Assembly (NCBI GenBank): GCA_902542765.1
Contig: CACBVW010000003.1
Location: 1 to 64,000, forward strand
Origin: an uncultured SAR116 cluster alpha proteobacterium
GTDB lineage: Bacteria; Pseudomonadota; Alphaproteobacteria; Puniceispirillales; Marisalimonadaceae
DNA: 64,000 nt
Reading direction: 5' to 3'
The position numbers were made by a program, and so were the translations under genes. The stretch's first letter is position 1; each line of letters begins with the position of its first letter. Shown in pieces: positions 8,712 through 16,351 of this stretch. A model generated the notes under the pieces. That model saw nothing but the letters and a program-made list of their open reading frames with translations. It made no database searches and was not told the origin of the DNA.

Positions 8712-9044
8712 TTAATCAGATAGACTTACAGACGTTTCAACCCATTTTAAAAAATCTTTATGCCCCTTAGAAACATCTATCTTTAGTATACATGGTGTTT
8801 CGTATACGTGATTTTTAATTATTAACTTTTCAAGTAAATCATATTTATTAACTAATGTTTTTAAAAGTAAAACTGTTTCTTTTTCTAATTTAACTTCTCC
8901 TTTCCATTCAAACATGGAATGAGACTCTGGGAAAATATTTGCGCATGCTACTAATTTGTCTTTAATCGCAAGTTCAGCAATTAGCTCTGCTTGCTCAAAA
9001 TTCTCAACTGTTACATATACAAAGCAAAATTTATCTTTTATCAT
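8712..9044 (-). CDS. cutA: Divalent cation tolerance protein CutA
   Basis: A 110-residue CutA1 protein, the normal length. Signatures are the N-terminal strand FVYVTVENFEQAELIA, LVACANIFPESHSMFEWKGEV (about 31-51) with the conserved Cys-Ala-Asn, EKETVLLLKT, and HVYETPCILKIDVSKG (about 78-93). CutA forms a tightly packed trimer related to PII signalling proteins and was named from copper-tolerance mutants in E. coli; its biochemical role is unsettled. It is upstream of the DUF4174 gene on the same strand. Confidence 0.93.
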   Translation of the reverse strand: MIKDKFCFVYVTVENFEQAELIAELAIKDKLVACANIFPESHSMFEWKGEVKLEKETVLLLKTLVNKYDLLEKLIIKNHVYETPCILKIDVSKGHKDFLKWVETSVSLSD

Positions 9045-9140
9045 ATGTAAATTTTAAACTGATTAATAGCTTAACGTAAAGAATAATAAAAATTTTCAAG
9101 TTATATTTATTTTAAGAGCTGACATGTGGTACTGTAATTT

Positions 9141-9335
9141 ATGAATAAAGAAAATGATAAGCTTAATAAATATAAAACTGAAGAAAAGCTAAAATCCAAG
9201 AAAAGTGATTTTTTTAACTCTTATCTGGAAAAAGCTAATAACATTGATGATAAAATTGCATTAATAAAATTTAAGTATAAAGACGACAATCAAAAACTTT
9301 TAAACAGCATTAAAAATCTATTAAAAAAAAATTAA
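9141..9335 (+). CDS. Small lysine-rich hypothetical protein
   Basis: A 64-residue, strongly charged, probably helical protein (about 19 Lys) without hydrophobic segments. The composition suggests a cytosolic microprotein, possibly nucleic-acid- or ribosome-associated, but nothing specific is recognised. It is followed by an AT-only stretch to about 9400. Confidence 0.4.
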   Translation: MNKENDKLNKYKTEEKLKSKKSDFFNSYLEKANNIDDKIALIKFKYKDDNQKLLNSIKNLLKKN

Positions 9336-9405
9336 TATATAATAATTAATAAAATTATACATACTTATATATACAAAATGTATGTTTATTCATAATTGAA
9401 TATCT

Positions 9406-9579
9406 CTAATCTTCTCCTAATTTTTTTAGTTGGGTATAATAAATTGAATAGCAAAATCCAAAAATAGCTGCAGCGTCTACCCAATTAAAGGATTCATCCG
9501 ATCCACCTATAATTCTATAAATTCCATATACAAAGCAAACAATTCCAAGTAACCAACTTTGAGCATATTTAAAATCCAT
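9406..9579 (-). CDS. Small hypothetical protein with two membrane segments (57 aa)
   Basis: An ORF of 57 residues starting MDFKYAQSWLLGIVCFVYG with two hydrophobic segments (about 8-22 and 36-48) separated by a polar turn (GGSDESFNW), ending LKKLGED. A purine-rich stretch (AAGAGA) lies 4-9 bases upstream of the ATG. It sits between two genes that do not otherwise cover this interval. Function unknown. Confidence 0.45.
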   Translation of the reverse strand: MDFKYAQSWLLGIVCFVYGIYRIIGGSDESFNWVDAAAIFGFCYSIYYTQLKKLGED

Positions 9580-9626
9580 ATTAATCTCTTATTTGTTAAA
9601 GTTTTTAATCAAATATTTATGATAAA

Positions 9627-10004
9627 TTATTTTAAATAACTGTTCTTAAACTTTGGTGGATAAATCTTCCACATTAAAAATGTCCATCCTAAAAATACAA
9701 AATATAAAAATATAAAAAAACTAGTTGGAAAGTCCCAGTAAATAATCTTTTCAATCCAAAAAGAAATAAAAGATTTACTATTATTTATTCCTCGAAGATA
9801 ATTTTCAATAGAGGTTAATGGACAAATTATGCCAACAAGAGTTTCGAATGTCACTATAAACATTAGACCAAAATGAAATAATCTTAGCTTAAAGTTTTTT
9901 ATCCAACTCCAATCATAATAATAACCAATAGGTACCAATAAAAAACCAAAAGTAATAAAAATTACAACAAAAAAATGTAAAATTAAAATAATATCAGCAA
10001 GCAA
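9627..10004 (-). CDS. DUF2784 family membrane protein
   Basis: A 125-residue membrane protein of the DUF2784 family. Typical sequence: ADIILILHFFVVIFITFGFLL at the N-terminus, YDWSWIKNFKLRLFHFGLMFIV (the 'W..p.fR..Hl..i' region) and VGIICPLTSIENYLR (about 62-76), the most conserved part of the family. About four helices are predicted. DUF2784 proteins have no known function. It stands alone. Confidence 0.82.
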   Translation of the reverse strand: MLADIILILHFFVVIFITFGFLLVPIGYYYDWSWIKNFKLRLFHFGLMFIVTFETLVGIICPLTSIENYLRGINNSKSFISFWIEKIIYWDFPTSFFIFLYFVFLGWTFLMWKIYPPKFKNSYLK

Positions 10005-10112
10005 AGGTTTAACTCAGAACAACATAAACATTAATTTTTAAATCTTTATTATAATTATTAATTAATTTTTTTTTGTTTACTAGTTTTGAATAGAATAAGG
10101 TATTCTATTCAG

Positions 10113-10655
10113 ATGTGTGGAAGATTTGTTATTTCGTCAAAAAATGCATTCAATTTAGAATATGAAGTATCGTATAATGTATGTCCGTCACAATTAGTAC
10201 CAGTAAAAACTAAAGAAAAATCGCTGTTAATGAAATGGTCATATTCTCCATTATGGAAACAAGATATGAACCTAATTAATTGTCGTTCTGAAACTATGAA
10301 TGAAAAGCCATCATTTAAAAATTCAAAGAGATGTATAATTTTTAACAATGGTTGGTATGAGTGGCAAAGAAAAGATAATAAAAAAATACCTTATTATCAC
10401 TTTTCCCAAACTAATTATTTTGCCGGTCTATATAATGAGATTGGTTGTTTAATTTTGACAAGAAATTCCGTAGATCAAATAAATCATATACATCACAGAC
10501 AACCTGTCTTATTAGAAGAGTCTGAAATTACGTCATTTCTTTTAGGAAAAGATATTTTTGATAGTAATGCAAACAATAATATAAATTTTTATCGTGTTTC
10601 TATGGATGTAAATAATCCAAAAAATAATAATTCTTCGCTTACATATATTTATTAA
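10113..10655 (+). CDS. SOS response-associated peptidase (SRAP; HMCES/YedK family)
   Basis: A SRAP-domain protein that forms thiazolidine DNA-protein crosslinks with abasic sites in single-stranded DNA and later reverses them. The start must be ATG 10113, because processing leaves Cys2 of MCGRF as the catalytic nucleophile; an upstream in-frame start at 10086 would bury it. Other catalytic landmarks are NCRSETMNEKPSF (Asn/Arg/Glu, about 62-74), NGWYEWQ (Glu, about 89) and IHHRQPVLL (His near 139). The last normally reads HxRMP; Met is replaced by Gln here. At 180 residues it is slightly shorter than YedK (222), lacking part of the C-terminus. It is a single gene. Confidence 0.9.
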   Translation: MCGRFVISSKNAFNLEYEVSYNVCPSQLVPVKTKEKSLLMKWSYSPLWKQDMNLINCRSETMNEKPSFKNSKRCIIFNNGWYEWQRKDNKKIPYYHFSQTNYFAGLYNEIGCLILTRNSVDQINHIHHRQPVLLEESEITSFLLGKDIFDSNANNNINFYRVSMDVNNPKNNNSSLTYIY

Positions 10656-10739
10656 ATATAAGAAAAAATATTAAATTAAAAATGTTTAATTTTTTAAATA
10701 CAACTTGAAAAGTATCTATTCTTAAATTAATATAAATTT

Positions 10740-10886
10740 ATGTGTATTGGTTCTACAACAAGTTTATTCTCTACTTTTGTTTTAGCTTTAGCTTCATTTG
10801 TCTGTATTTGGAATTACTCTAAAATTAAGGACAACATAAAAAAAATGTTAACTAAACATTTTTCAAAAAAACCAAACTTACAGTAA
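10740..10886 (+). CDS. Small single-pass membrane protein (48 aa)
   Basis: An ORF of 48 residues (MCIGSTTSLFSTFVLALASF...) with one hydrophobic helix (about residues 8-25) and a basic Lys-rich tail. It is followed 19 bases later by another small membrane protein on the same strand. No clear ribosome-binding site and no known family. Confidence 0.35.
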   Translation: MCIGSTTSLFSTFVLALASFVCIWNYSKIKDNIKKMLTKHFSKKPNLQ

Positions 10887-10905
10887 TAAAACATAAACTT
10901 AATAA

Positions 10906-11151
10906 ATGTTAAAACTTATAATCTTTTTAGTTATCATCTTTTCGATTGCTTATTTTGTATTTAATTTATTTATGTCTAAAAGAGAGAATGGAAGTCCTAA
11001 ATTCATCTTTCCAATAATTTTAACACTATTGGTTGTAGTAATGATATTTTTTATTTTGCCAAGATTTGGAATTAATCCTGTTGCTCTATTTCAAAATTTT
11101 GTCTCTAAAATAATTCCATTTATTTCAATGCTAAGAGGAGTCGCAGGCTAA
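10906..11151 (+). CDS. Small two-pass membrane protein
   Basis: An 81-residue protein with hydrophobic helices at about 1-22 and 35-52 and a third moderately hydrophobic stretch (about 60-75). A short basic linker (MSKRENGSPK) lies between the first two. No family is recognised. It is convergent with the MORN-repeat gene. Confidence 0.55.
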   Translation: MLKLIIFLVIIFSIAYFVFNLFMSKRENGSPKFIFPIILTLLVVVMIFFILPRFGINPVALFQNFVSKIIPFISMLRGVAG

Positions 11152-11171
11152 AATTAAGTTAGTAATTTTTT

Positions 11172-11753
11172 TCAAATTTTACTGCTAACTTTTTTATTGT
11201 TTTTAAAATAACCAGAATAATCCTCATATAAATAACCAGATGGAGAAAAATATTCCCAATAACCATCCTTGGTCCCGTTTTTATAATTCCCTTGATATTT
11301 CAATTCTCCATTATAATAGTAAGCAACCCAAGATCCTGATTTTTTGCCATTCTTAAACTTACCTTTATAGCTTATTTCACCATTTTCAAATAGTCGTATC
11401 CAGTGACCCTCTTCAAGATCATTTTTGTATTGACCCTTTTCTATTAAATGACCCTTATTGTTGTAAGTAATCCAGGCACCATTTTTTCTACCAGTTTTAT
11501 AATTTGATACAGAAAATAATTGTCCATTACTATAATATCTTAACCATGTACCTTCTTTCTTTCCATCTTGGAACTGACCTTTGATGTTTCCATTTATCTT
11601 TCCACTGAAAGGAATATTAGTATTTTTTTTATAATAAATTCCTTTTTCCCAAATTAAATCATTCATGGTCTCACTATGAACAGAACGAACTATAAAAAAG
11701 ATTAGGAATGTAAAAAAAATCATCCAAATGAATTTTATATAAACTGAAAACAT
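11172..11753 (-). CDS. MORN-variant repeat protein, exported
   Basis: A 193-residue protein with an N-terminal hydrophobic signal/anchor (about 7-24) followed by about six MORN_2-type repeats of 23-24 residues: NGNIKGQFQDGKKEGTWLRYY, SNGQLFSVSNYKTGRKNGAW, NKGHLIEKGQYKNDLEEGHW, ENGEISYKGKFKNGKKSGSW, YNGELKYQGNYKNGTKDGYW and a final partial one. Each has the G-x-[FY]-K-[ND]-G-K-x-[ED]-G-x-W core. Such proteins (YwqK-like) are beta-rich repeat scaffolds of unknown role, sometimes labelled as antitoxin-like without experimental support. Its start is three bases from the cupin gene's stop, so the two are probably co-transcribed. Confidence 0.8.
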   Translation of the reverse strand: MFSVYIKFIWMIFFTFLIFFIVRSVHSETMNDLIWEKGIYYKKNTNIPFSGKINGNIKGQFQDGKKEGTWLRYYSNGQLFSVSNYKTGRKNGAWITYNNKGHLIEKGQYKNDLEEGHWIRLFENGEISYKGKFKNGKKSGSWVAYYYNGELKYQGNYKNGTKDGYWEYFSPSGYLYEDYSGYFKNNKKVSSKI

Positions 11754-11756
11754 TGC

Positions 11757-12119
11757 TTAAATCCATTCATCATTAGGAGCTGTTAAATCTCCTTTTACGT
11801 TACCAGTATTTAATATTCCTTTTGGTTCTACTAACATCACATGACACTCGTTTTCAGCAGTTGGTTTGTGATCCACCCCTTTAGGTATTACTATCATTTC
11901 ACCTTCATTTACTTCTATGATTTCTGCATCAAATTCTATTTTCATACTTGCTTTGATTACAATAAAAACTTCATCTGTGTCTGAATGATGATGTTTAATA
12001 AATTCCCCTTTTATTTTAACTAGTCTGAATTGATAATTATTCATCTCAGATATTACTTTTGGAGACCAGTAATCATCAAATTTATTGAGTTTAGAATATA
12101 TATTTATTGGTTTTGTCAT
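11757..12119 (-). CDS. Cupin domain-containing protein
   Basis: A 120-residue single-domain cupin. Motif 1 is HHHSDTDEVFIVIKASMKIEF (about 38-58), with the His-His metal ligands and Glu, and motif 2 is EGEMIVIPKGVDHKPTAE (about 70-87), with the last His ligand. Small cupins of this type (mannose-6-phosphate isomerase-like/RmlC superfamily) bind Fe, Mn, Ni or Zn; the substrate cannot be told from sequence. It is upstream of the MORN gene on the same strand. Confidence 0.85.
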   Translation of the reverse strand: MTKPINIYSKLNKFDDYWSPKVISEMNNYQFRLVKIKGEFIKHHHSDTDEVFIVIKASMKIEFDAEIIEVNEGEMIVIPKGVDHKPTAENECHVMLVEPKGILNTGNVKGDLTAPNDEWI

Positions 12120-12182
12120 GCAGGTAATTTAAACAAATTTAAAATTAGAGGTAAAGATTATTCAATATTTTTTTGAATAGAA

Positions 12183-12392
12183 TTAAAAAATACTTCTTTC
12201 TTTCCTGGATTTTAACAAACCAATTGAAACAAATTTTCCAGATTTTGATTTAAACGTGTTTTTAAAAATCTTGCTACATTTTAATGCACAATTGGCACAA
12301 AGAACAAAACAATCATTGTCATTTTTCTCGTACTTACAATTAAATAATTTTTTAGAGGGATGATTACATCTTGAACAATAATGATATTTCAT
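12183..12392 (-). CDS. Small Cys-rich zinc-ribbon protein (family copy 1)
   Basis: A 69-residue protein starting with CSRC, then FNCKY after nine residues, then FVLCANC, i.e. two CxxC pairs plus a middle Cys. This is the layout of a small family represented five times in this window (also 12716, 22490, 22899 and 26516). The rest is Lys- and Ser-rich, and the middle Trp of the other copies is missing here (CFVLC instead of W[VI]xxC). Probably binds one zinc; function unknown. This is the most divergent copy. Confidence 0.6.
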   Translation of the reverse strand: MKYHYCSRCNHPSKKLFNCKYEKNDNDCFVLCANCALKCSKIFKNTFKSKSGKFVSIGLLKSRKERSIF

Positions 12393-12416
12393 AGATTAAT
12401 AATATATAAATATTTT

Positions 12417-12707
12417 TTAAATTTCATTTTTTTCTTCATCACCAAAAATATAGTGAGACCCGATAGACCCTAATATAATTGCCATAATTAATTCTACATA
12501 ACCTTTAAAAATTAGAGTTTGAAAAAGAAACCAAGGGATAATTATAAGAGCACTTAGAGGAAAAATAATTAATATTTTAATTTTCCAATTAATGTGGAGG
12601 TAGCATAGTTTTAAATATTTAAATAACCATTTCATTATACCAAAAATTAAAACACCTAAAACTATAAACATACAAAATATAAATATTTCAAAAATCATAT
12701 GTTCCAT
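12417..12707 (-). CDS. Hypothetical membrane protein
   Basis: A 96-residue protein with three hydrophobic segments (about 3-26, 43-62 and 67-82) and a charged C-terminus (GDEEKNEI). It starts nine bases downstream of the zinc-ribbon gene at 12716-12949, so the two are very likely co-transcribed. A small membrane protein also precedes the homologous zinc-ribbon gene in the island (22242/22490), which hints at a functional link. Confidence 0.55.
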   Translation of the reverse strand: MEHMIFEIFIFCMFIVLGVLIFGIMKWLFKYLKLCYLHINWKIKILIIFPLSALIIIPWFLFQTLIFKGYVELIMAIILGSIGSHYIFGDEEKNEI

Positions 12708-12715
12708 AATTTTAT

Positions 12716-12949
12716 TTACATTGCTTCATAAAATGGCAGTTCTATTTTTTTCAACTGTAAATTACACTTAATGAAAGATTTAATATTTTGGAATTGAGAT
12801 CTAAAATCTTTACCATTTAAATATTGATAATATCTTATGCAATTACCACAAAGATAAATCCAATTTTTATCCAAAAAGTTTTTTTTACAACTCCATATTA
12901 TTTTATGTGGATCAAAACATTCTTTACAAAAACTATTTAACTTAAACAT
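12716..12949 (-). CDS. Small zinc-ribbon protein (family copy 2)
   Basis: A 77-residue protein with C-x2-C (FCKEC), a middle Cys after an aromatic residue (WSCKK), then NWIYLCGNC. Its C-terminal part (SQFQNIKSFIKCNLQLKKIE followed by LPFY) clearly matches that of the island copy at 22490 (SQIENIKRIIRCRLKLSNLE followed by LPLY), showing true homology over the whole length, not only shared cysteines. Likely a one-zinc cytosolic protein; role unknown. Confidence 0.65.
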   Translation of the reverse strand: MFKLNSFCKECFDPHKIIWSCKKNFLDKNWIYLCGNCIRYYQYLNGKDFRSQFQNIKSFIKCNLQLKKIELPFYEAM

Positions 12950-12952
12950 CTT

Positions 12953-13045
12953 TTAAAAACTCCACTGATTAATCCAATAAGACATAGTTGGAAAAAATAC
13001 AAAAATTACAAATAAAATTATTAAAATAATTCCCAATTTACTCAT
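12953..13045 (-). CDS. Possible 30-residue membrane peptide
   Basis: A tiny ORF encoding one hydrophobic helix (MSKLGIILIILFVIFVFF...) with an aromatic tail, ending four bases before the zinc-ribbon start on the same strand. Single-helix peptides of this form are common, but nothing beyond composition and position supports it. Confidence 0.3.
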   Translation of the reverse strand: MSKLGIILIILFVIFVFFPTMSYWINQWSF

Positions 13046-13184
13046 TACTGATCCCCAACTCCAGAGATAATCTAAATAATCTTTTCAATAAATAATTTAA
13101 TTTGGCAGTTTAATTTAAAACTTAAAAGCATTTTTATTATATTAATAAATTATTATAATCATAGATTTTGTTAAGTTTATTTTT

Positions 13185-13817
13185 TTAATCTTGAATAGGT
13201 TCTATGATTTGTGTTTTTGGTTTTGTTTTTTTAAATGAATCTCTAATTTTATGAATATTCCAGTATTTATTTAGATTTTTATATCTGTTTTTCCATTCAA
13301 ATTTTGGAAATCTAAGATCAATGTATTCTAAGCAAGAAAAACAGCTTATATCAGCAATGCTGAAACTATTTCCAACAAAAAATTGTTGGTCTTTAAGATA
13401 ATTTGATAAATACTCTACCCCTTCAAAAATTTTTTTCTCTTGTCTTTTAATCCAATTTTTACTTCTCAAATCTTTGTTTCTAGAGTTTTCTAAAAATACT
13501 AAAACAACAGAGTCACAAATTCCATCTGCAACTGTTTCTAATAATCTAGCAGAAATGTTCTCTTGAAATGACCTAGGATATAGAAGTGGATTTGGCTCTA
13601 GGTAATCTAAATATTGATTTATAACTTTGCTGTCAAACATAGGTTCTTGATCTTTTAAAAGAAGAATAGGAATTTTGCCAAGAGGGTTAATACCATTTGT
13701 TTTGGTGTTTGAATTCCATGGTATATCAATAATTTCTTCATAACTTATATTTTTTTCAAGTAAAGCAACACGTACCTTACGAGCAAATGGGCTTGGAGTA
13801 GCAGTAATTAATTTCAT
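13185..13817 (-). CDS. gst: Glutathione S-transferase family protein
   Basis: A 210-residue cytosolic GST. The thioredoxin-like N-terminal domain (1-80) has TPSPFARKVRVALLEKNISY with the Ser/Pro active-site region, then NPLGKIPILLL with the cis-Pro, and MFDSKVINQYLD with the glutathione-binding Asp-Ser. The helical C-terminal domain contains FFVGNSFSIADISCFSCLEY with the N-capping and hydrophobic staple motif (SIADI). The class resembles bacterial beta/zeta-like GSTs with Ser rather than Tyr at the active site; substrate unknown. Single gene. Confidence 0.9.
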   Translation of the reverse strand: MKLITATPSPFARKVRVALLEKNISYEEIIDIPWNSNTKTNGINPLGKIPILLLKDQEPMFDSKVINQYLDYLEPNPLLYPRSFQENISARLLETVADGICDSVVLVFLENSRNKDLRSKNWIKRQEKKIFEGVEYLSNYLKDQQFFVGNSFSIADISCFSCLEYIDLRFPKFEWKNRYKNLNKYWNIHKIRDSFKKTKPKTQIIEPIQD

Positions 13818-13891
13818 ATTTATATTCTAAATAACTAATATTCATTGGTAAACATTATTGATTTATAAACTCATTAAAGAATACATTTAGT

Positions 13892-14716
13892 CTAACCGTT
13901 TATATTTTCTTCTAAATTAGCTGATTGAAAAATAGACATTAACCATTTTTTACATTCTTCATCATTTTTAGGTTTGGCAACAAACTCTTGCCCTCGTCCA
14001 ACAATGTCTACTGTATTTTCTTTCCATCTGCTGAGATTTTTGTGATATGACATGCCACAACCACCATGTTTAGGATTTAACCACTGAGGACAAATCCACT
14101 TAGATTTTTTTACTAAAGGGTTAAAGCTTAAATTTGTTACCTTAGTAGCTTTAAATTTTCCAAATCCTGGAAAACTTTTTAACTCAAAACCTTCCAGATT
14201 TTTTTTTGCAACGTAAAGAGTATTATTTTTTTTCCATTTACCAATGGTGTGTGGATGTGAACTTGGGTTTGGTTTCTCTTTTAAATACCAACTTGGGTTA
14301 TCTCCAAGTTTTATAATTTCTCCAATCTGAAACCAACCAAAAATTCTGTAGTGACCAGGATCAGTTTTTGAAAAAGAAATTTTATTTTGAAATTCGATAG
14401 TTTCTCTAAACCATCCCCAAAATAGAAAAATATCATCTATTCCAACCTTATTATTTTCTAAATGTGTTTGAGCAGCTCCTACTTGACCAAACTGACCAGT
14501 TTCTAAGTTAGGATCATAATGACAAGTATCCGAAGCTTTAATTTTGTTTTTAGATAACTGACTTATTTCTTTTCCAAAGCCAAGATACTCATATGAAGTT
14601 AGAGTATTTATTTTATATGGAATTGGAAGACTTTGAATATTTTTTCCTTTTTTAGGACTTGGAATTCCACCGGCAGTACTGTCGAGGCCTTTCCTACTGA
14701 AAATAATTTTTATCAT
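13892..14716 (-). CDS. Nmad3-like protein (nucleotide modification associated domain 3)
   Basis: A 274-residue protein that begins IIFSRKGLDSTAGGIPSPKK and contains SLPIPYK, CHYDPNLE, AAQTHLENNKVGIDDIFLFWGWFRE and WCQ-free C-terminal Cys motifs (WICPQWLNP, GGCGMSYH). This matches my recollection of the Nmad3 family, described computationally alongside DNA base-hypermodification systems of phages and bacteria. No catalytic role has been established. Here it is a lone gene, not beside a modification operon, and upstream of an AT-rich gap. The family call rests on memory of the motif order and would need a profile search. Confidence 0.6.
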   Translation of the reverse strand: MIKIIFSRKGLDSTAGGIPSPKKGKNIQSLPIPYKINTLTSYEYLGFGKEISQLSKNKIKASDTCHYDPNLETGQFGQVGAAQTHLENNKVGIDDIFLFWGWFRETIEFQNKISFSKTDPGHYRIFGWFQIGEIIKLGDNPSWYLKEKPNPSSHPHTIGKWKKNNTLYVAKKNLEGFELKSFPGFGKFKATKVTNLSFNPLVKKSKWICPQWLNPKHGGCGMSYHKNLSRWKENTVDIVGRGQEFVAKPKNDEECKKWLMSIFQSANLEENING

Positions 14717-14973
14717 ATTATAAATTAAACAAAATAATATATAAAATTAAATAAAATAAAATAATTTAGTTTCTAAAGATTAGATTTAATAATGAAATTT
14801 TTTCTAACTGCTTCTGATTGAAAATTTTTTATTTATGACTAATAATTAATCATAAATTTCAAATGACCATACTTTGACATATTTTTAGTCGCCACAAACA
14901 ATTAATAACATACTTTTATTTAATAATTTCAGTCCATTTAAATTCTATTAAATAGTTGGGTTAAATTTTTTAG

Positions 14974-15648
14974 ATGTTTGACTTTCGTTTTTTTGAAATT
15001 TATAGATCATCAGAATATATGAGTCTTTTACTCGATGGGATATTAATAAGCTCTAGCTTAACAATTATCTCAGGCGGTCTTGGATTTATAATAGCATTTA
15101 TTTTAGCTGCATCAATTTATTGGAAAGTAAAACCACTAAACTATTTATCTATTTGTTGGATTGATTTTATTCGCAACACTCCATTAATTGTTCAATTATT
15201 TTTTGTTACCTTTGGTTTGCCATTAATATTTCAATATGTGTGGCCCTTTTGGGCGCACGCGCTTCTAGCATTAACCATAAATTTTACAGGATATTTTGGA
15301 GAAATATTAAGGTCAGGATTTAACTCTACTCCGAATAGTCAACTAGAGGCTGCATATTCTTTAAATTTAAATAAAATGACAATATTCAGGAAAATTGTGC
15401 TTCCTCACACATTGATTAAAATGTTTCCTTCTTTATCAAGCCAATTTATTTTTATTTTTTTAACTACAGGAATTATTTCTGAGATTGGTGTCAATGATCT
15501 CACTCATGCTGGCTTATATATTGATAGCAGAACGTTCAGAACTTTTGAAATATTTATTATTTTATCGATTTTATACGTTGTTCTATCCTTATTATTTAAA
15601 ACTTCTTTAGAAGTTATTTTTAACAAAACATTGAAAAAGAGAATGTAA
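14974..15648 (+). CDS. Polar amino-acid ABC transporter permease (1)
   Basis: A HisM/GlnP-type inner-membrane permease, 224 residues with five helices. The family's N-terminal SLLLDGILISSSLTIISG, WIDFIRNTPLIVQLFF (the conserved FRGTPLLVQL motif) and the cytoplasmic EAA loop LEAAYSLNLNKMTIFRKIVLPH (about residues 128-149), which docks to the ATPase, are all present. It starts an operon with a second permease whose ATG directly follows this stop, and then a periplasmic binding protein. No ATP-binding gene follows. The 257-base upstream gap should hold the promoter: TTGACA occurs near 14875, but no convincing -10 box follows it. Confidence 0.92.
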   Translation: MFDFRFFEIYRSSEYMSLLLDGILISSSLTIISGGLGFIIAFILAASIYWKVKPLNYLSICWIDFIRNTPLIVQLFFVTFGLPLIFQYVWPFWAHALLALTINFTGYFGEILRSGFNSTPNSQLEAAYSLNLNKMTIFRKIVLPHTLIKMFPSLSSQFIFIFLTTGIISEIGVNDLTHAGLYIDSRTFRTFEIFIILSILYVVLSLLFKTSLEVIFNKTLKKRM

Positions 15649-16332
15649 ATGCAAGAGATATTTATTGAAATTTTTGATAAGCCGCTTGGGATCATTATAT
15701 CACAATTAATATCTGCTACTAGATTCACAATCTATTTGTCATTAATAGCTTTTATAGGTGGTGGATTACTTGCTTTATTAATAACTTTTTTAAGAATATA
15801 TCCATCAAAAATTTTAAATTATATTAGCTTTTCGTATGTATGGTTATTTCAATCTTTACCTCTACTAATGTTATTATTTATTATTGGATTAGGAATTCCA
15901 CGTTTTATCGGACAAGACTTCGATCCTTGGTACGCTGCTAGTATATCATTGGTAGTTTTTACTTCGGCATATCTAGCAGAAGTGTGGAGAGGAGCTATTT
16001 TAGCAATACCTAAAGGTCAATGGGAAGGAGCAGCTGCTGTAAATCTAAATTTCTTCCAAACTTTAAGGCTTATAATAATACCACAAGTTTATAAATATAG
16101 TGTTGCACCTACAGTAAGTTTTCTAATTCAAATTATAAAAGGTACTTCCCTAGCATATATAATTGGTTTTCAAGATTTAATGTTATTAGGAAAAAGATGG
16201 GCAAATGCTCCGGTGATTGGATCTGAGCCATTCATAATCTTTCCTATTATGGCAGTTTTGTATTTCTGCCTGTGTTACCCCCTAGCTATTTACGCAAAAC
16301 ACTTAGAAAAAAAATACACCATTGAAAATTAA
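15649..16332 (+). CDS. Polar amino-acid ABC transporter permease (2)
   Basis: The partner permease, 227 residues. Signatures: TRFTIYLSLIAFIGGGLLALL, YVWLFQSLPLLMLLFIIG (FRGTPLL equivalent, with SLPLLM), AYLAEVWRGAILAIPKGQWEGA leading into the EAA loop EGAAAVNLNFFQTLRLIIIPQ. The two permeases presumably form a heterodimer. The start codon abuts the stop of permease 1, indicating translational coupling. The reading frame overlaps the low-quality upstream extension of the binding-protein gene, which I discount. Confidence 0.92.
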   Translation: MQEIFIEIFDKPLGIIISQLISATRFTIYLSLIAFIGGGLLALLITFLRIYPSKILNYISFSYVWLFQSLPLLMLLFIIGLGIPRFIGQDFDPWYAASISLVVFTSAYLAEVWRGAILAIPKGQWEGAAAVNLNFFQTLRLIIIPQVYKYSVAPTVSFLIQIIKGTSLAYIIGFQDLMLLGKRWANAPVIGSEPFIIFPIMAVLYFCLCYPLAIYAKHLEKKYTIEN

Positions 16333-16351
16333 TAAATTGAAAGGAAAAAAA

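Noticed and set aside
10086-10112. Upstream extension of the SRAP gene
   Set aside because: SRAP needs Cys directly after the initiator Met; the upstream start would place nine residues before it.
15504-15728. Minus-strand ORF across the permease gene junction
   Set aside because: It is antisense to two well-supported, coupled permease genes.
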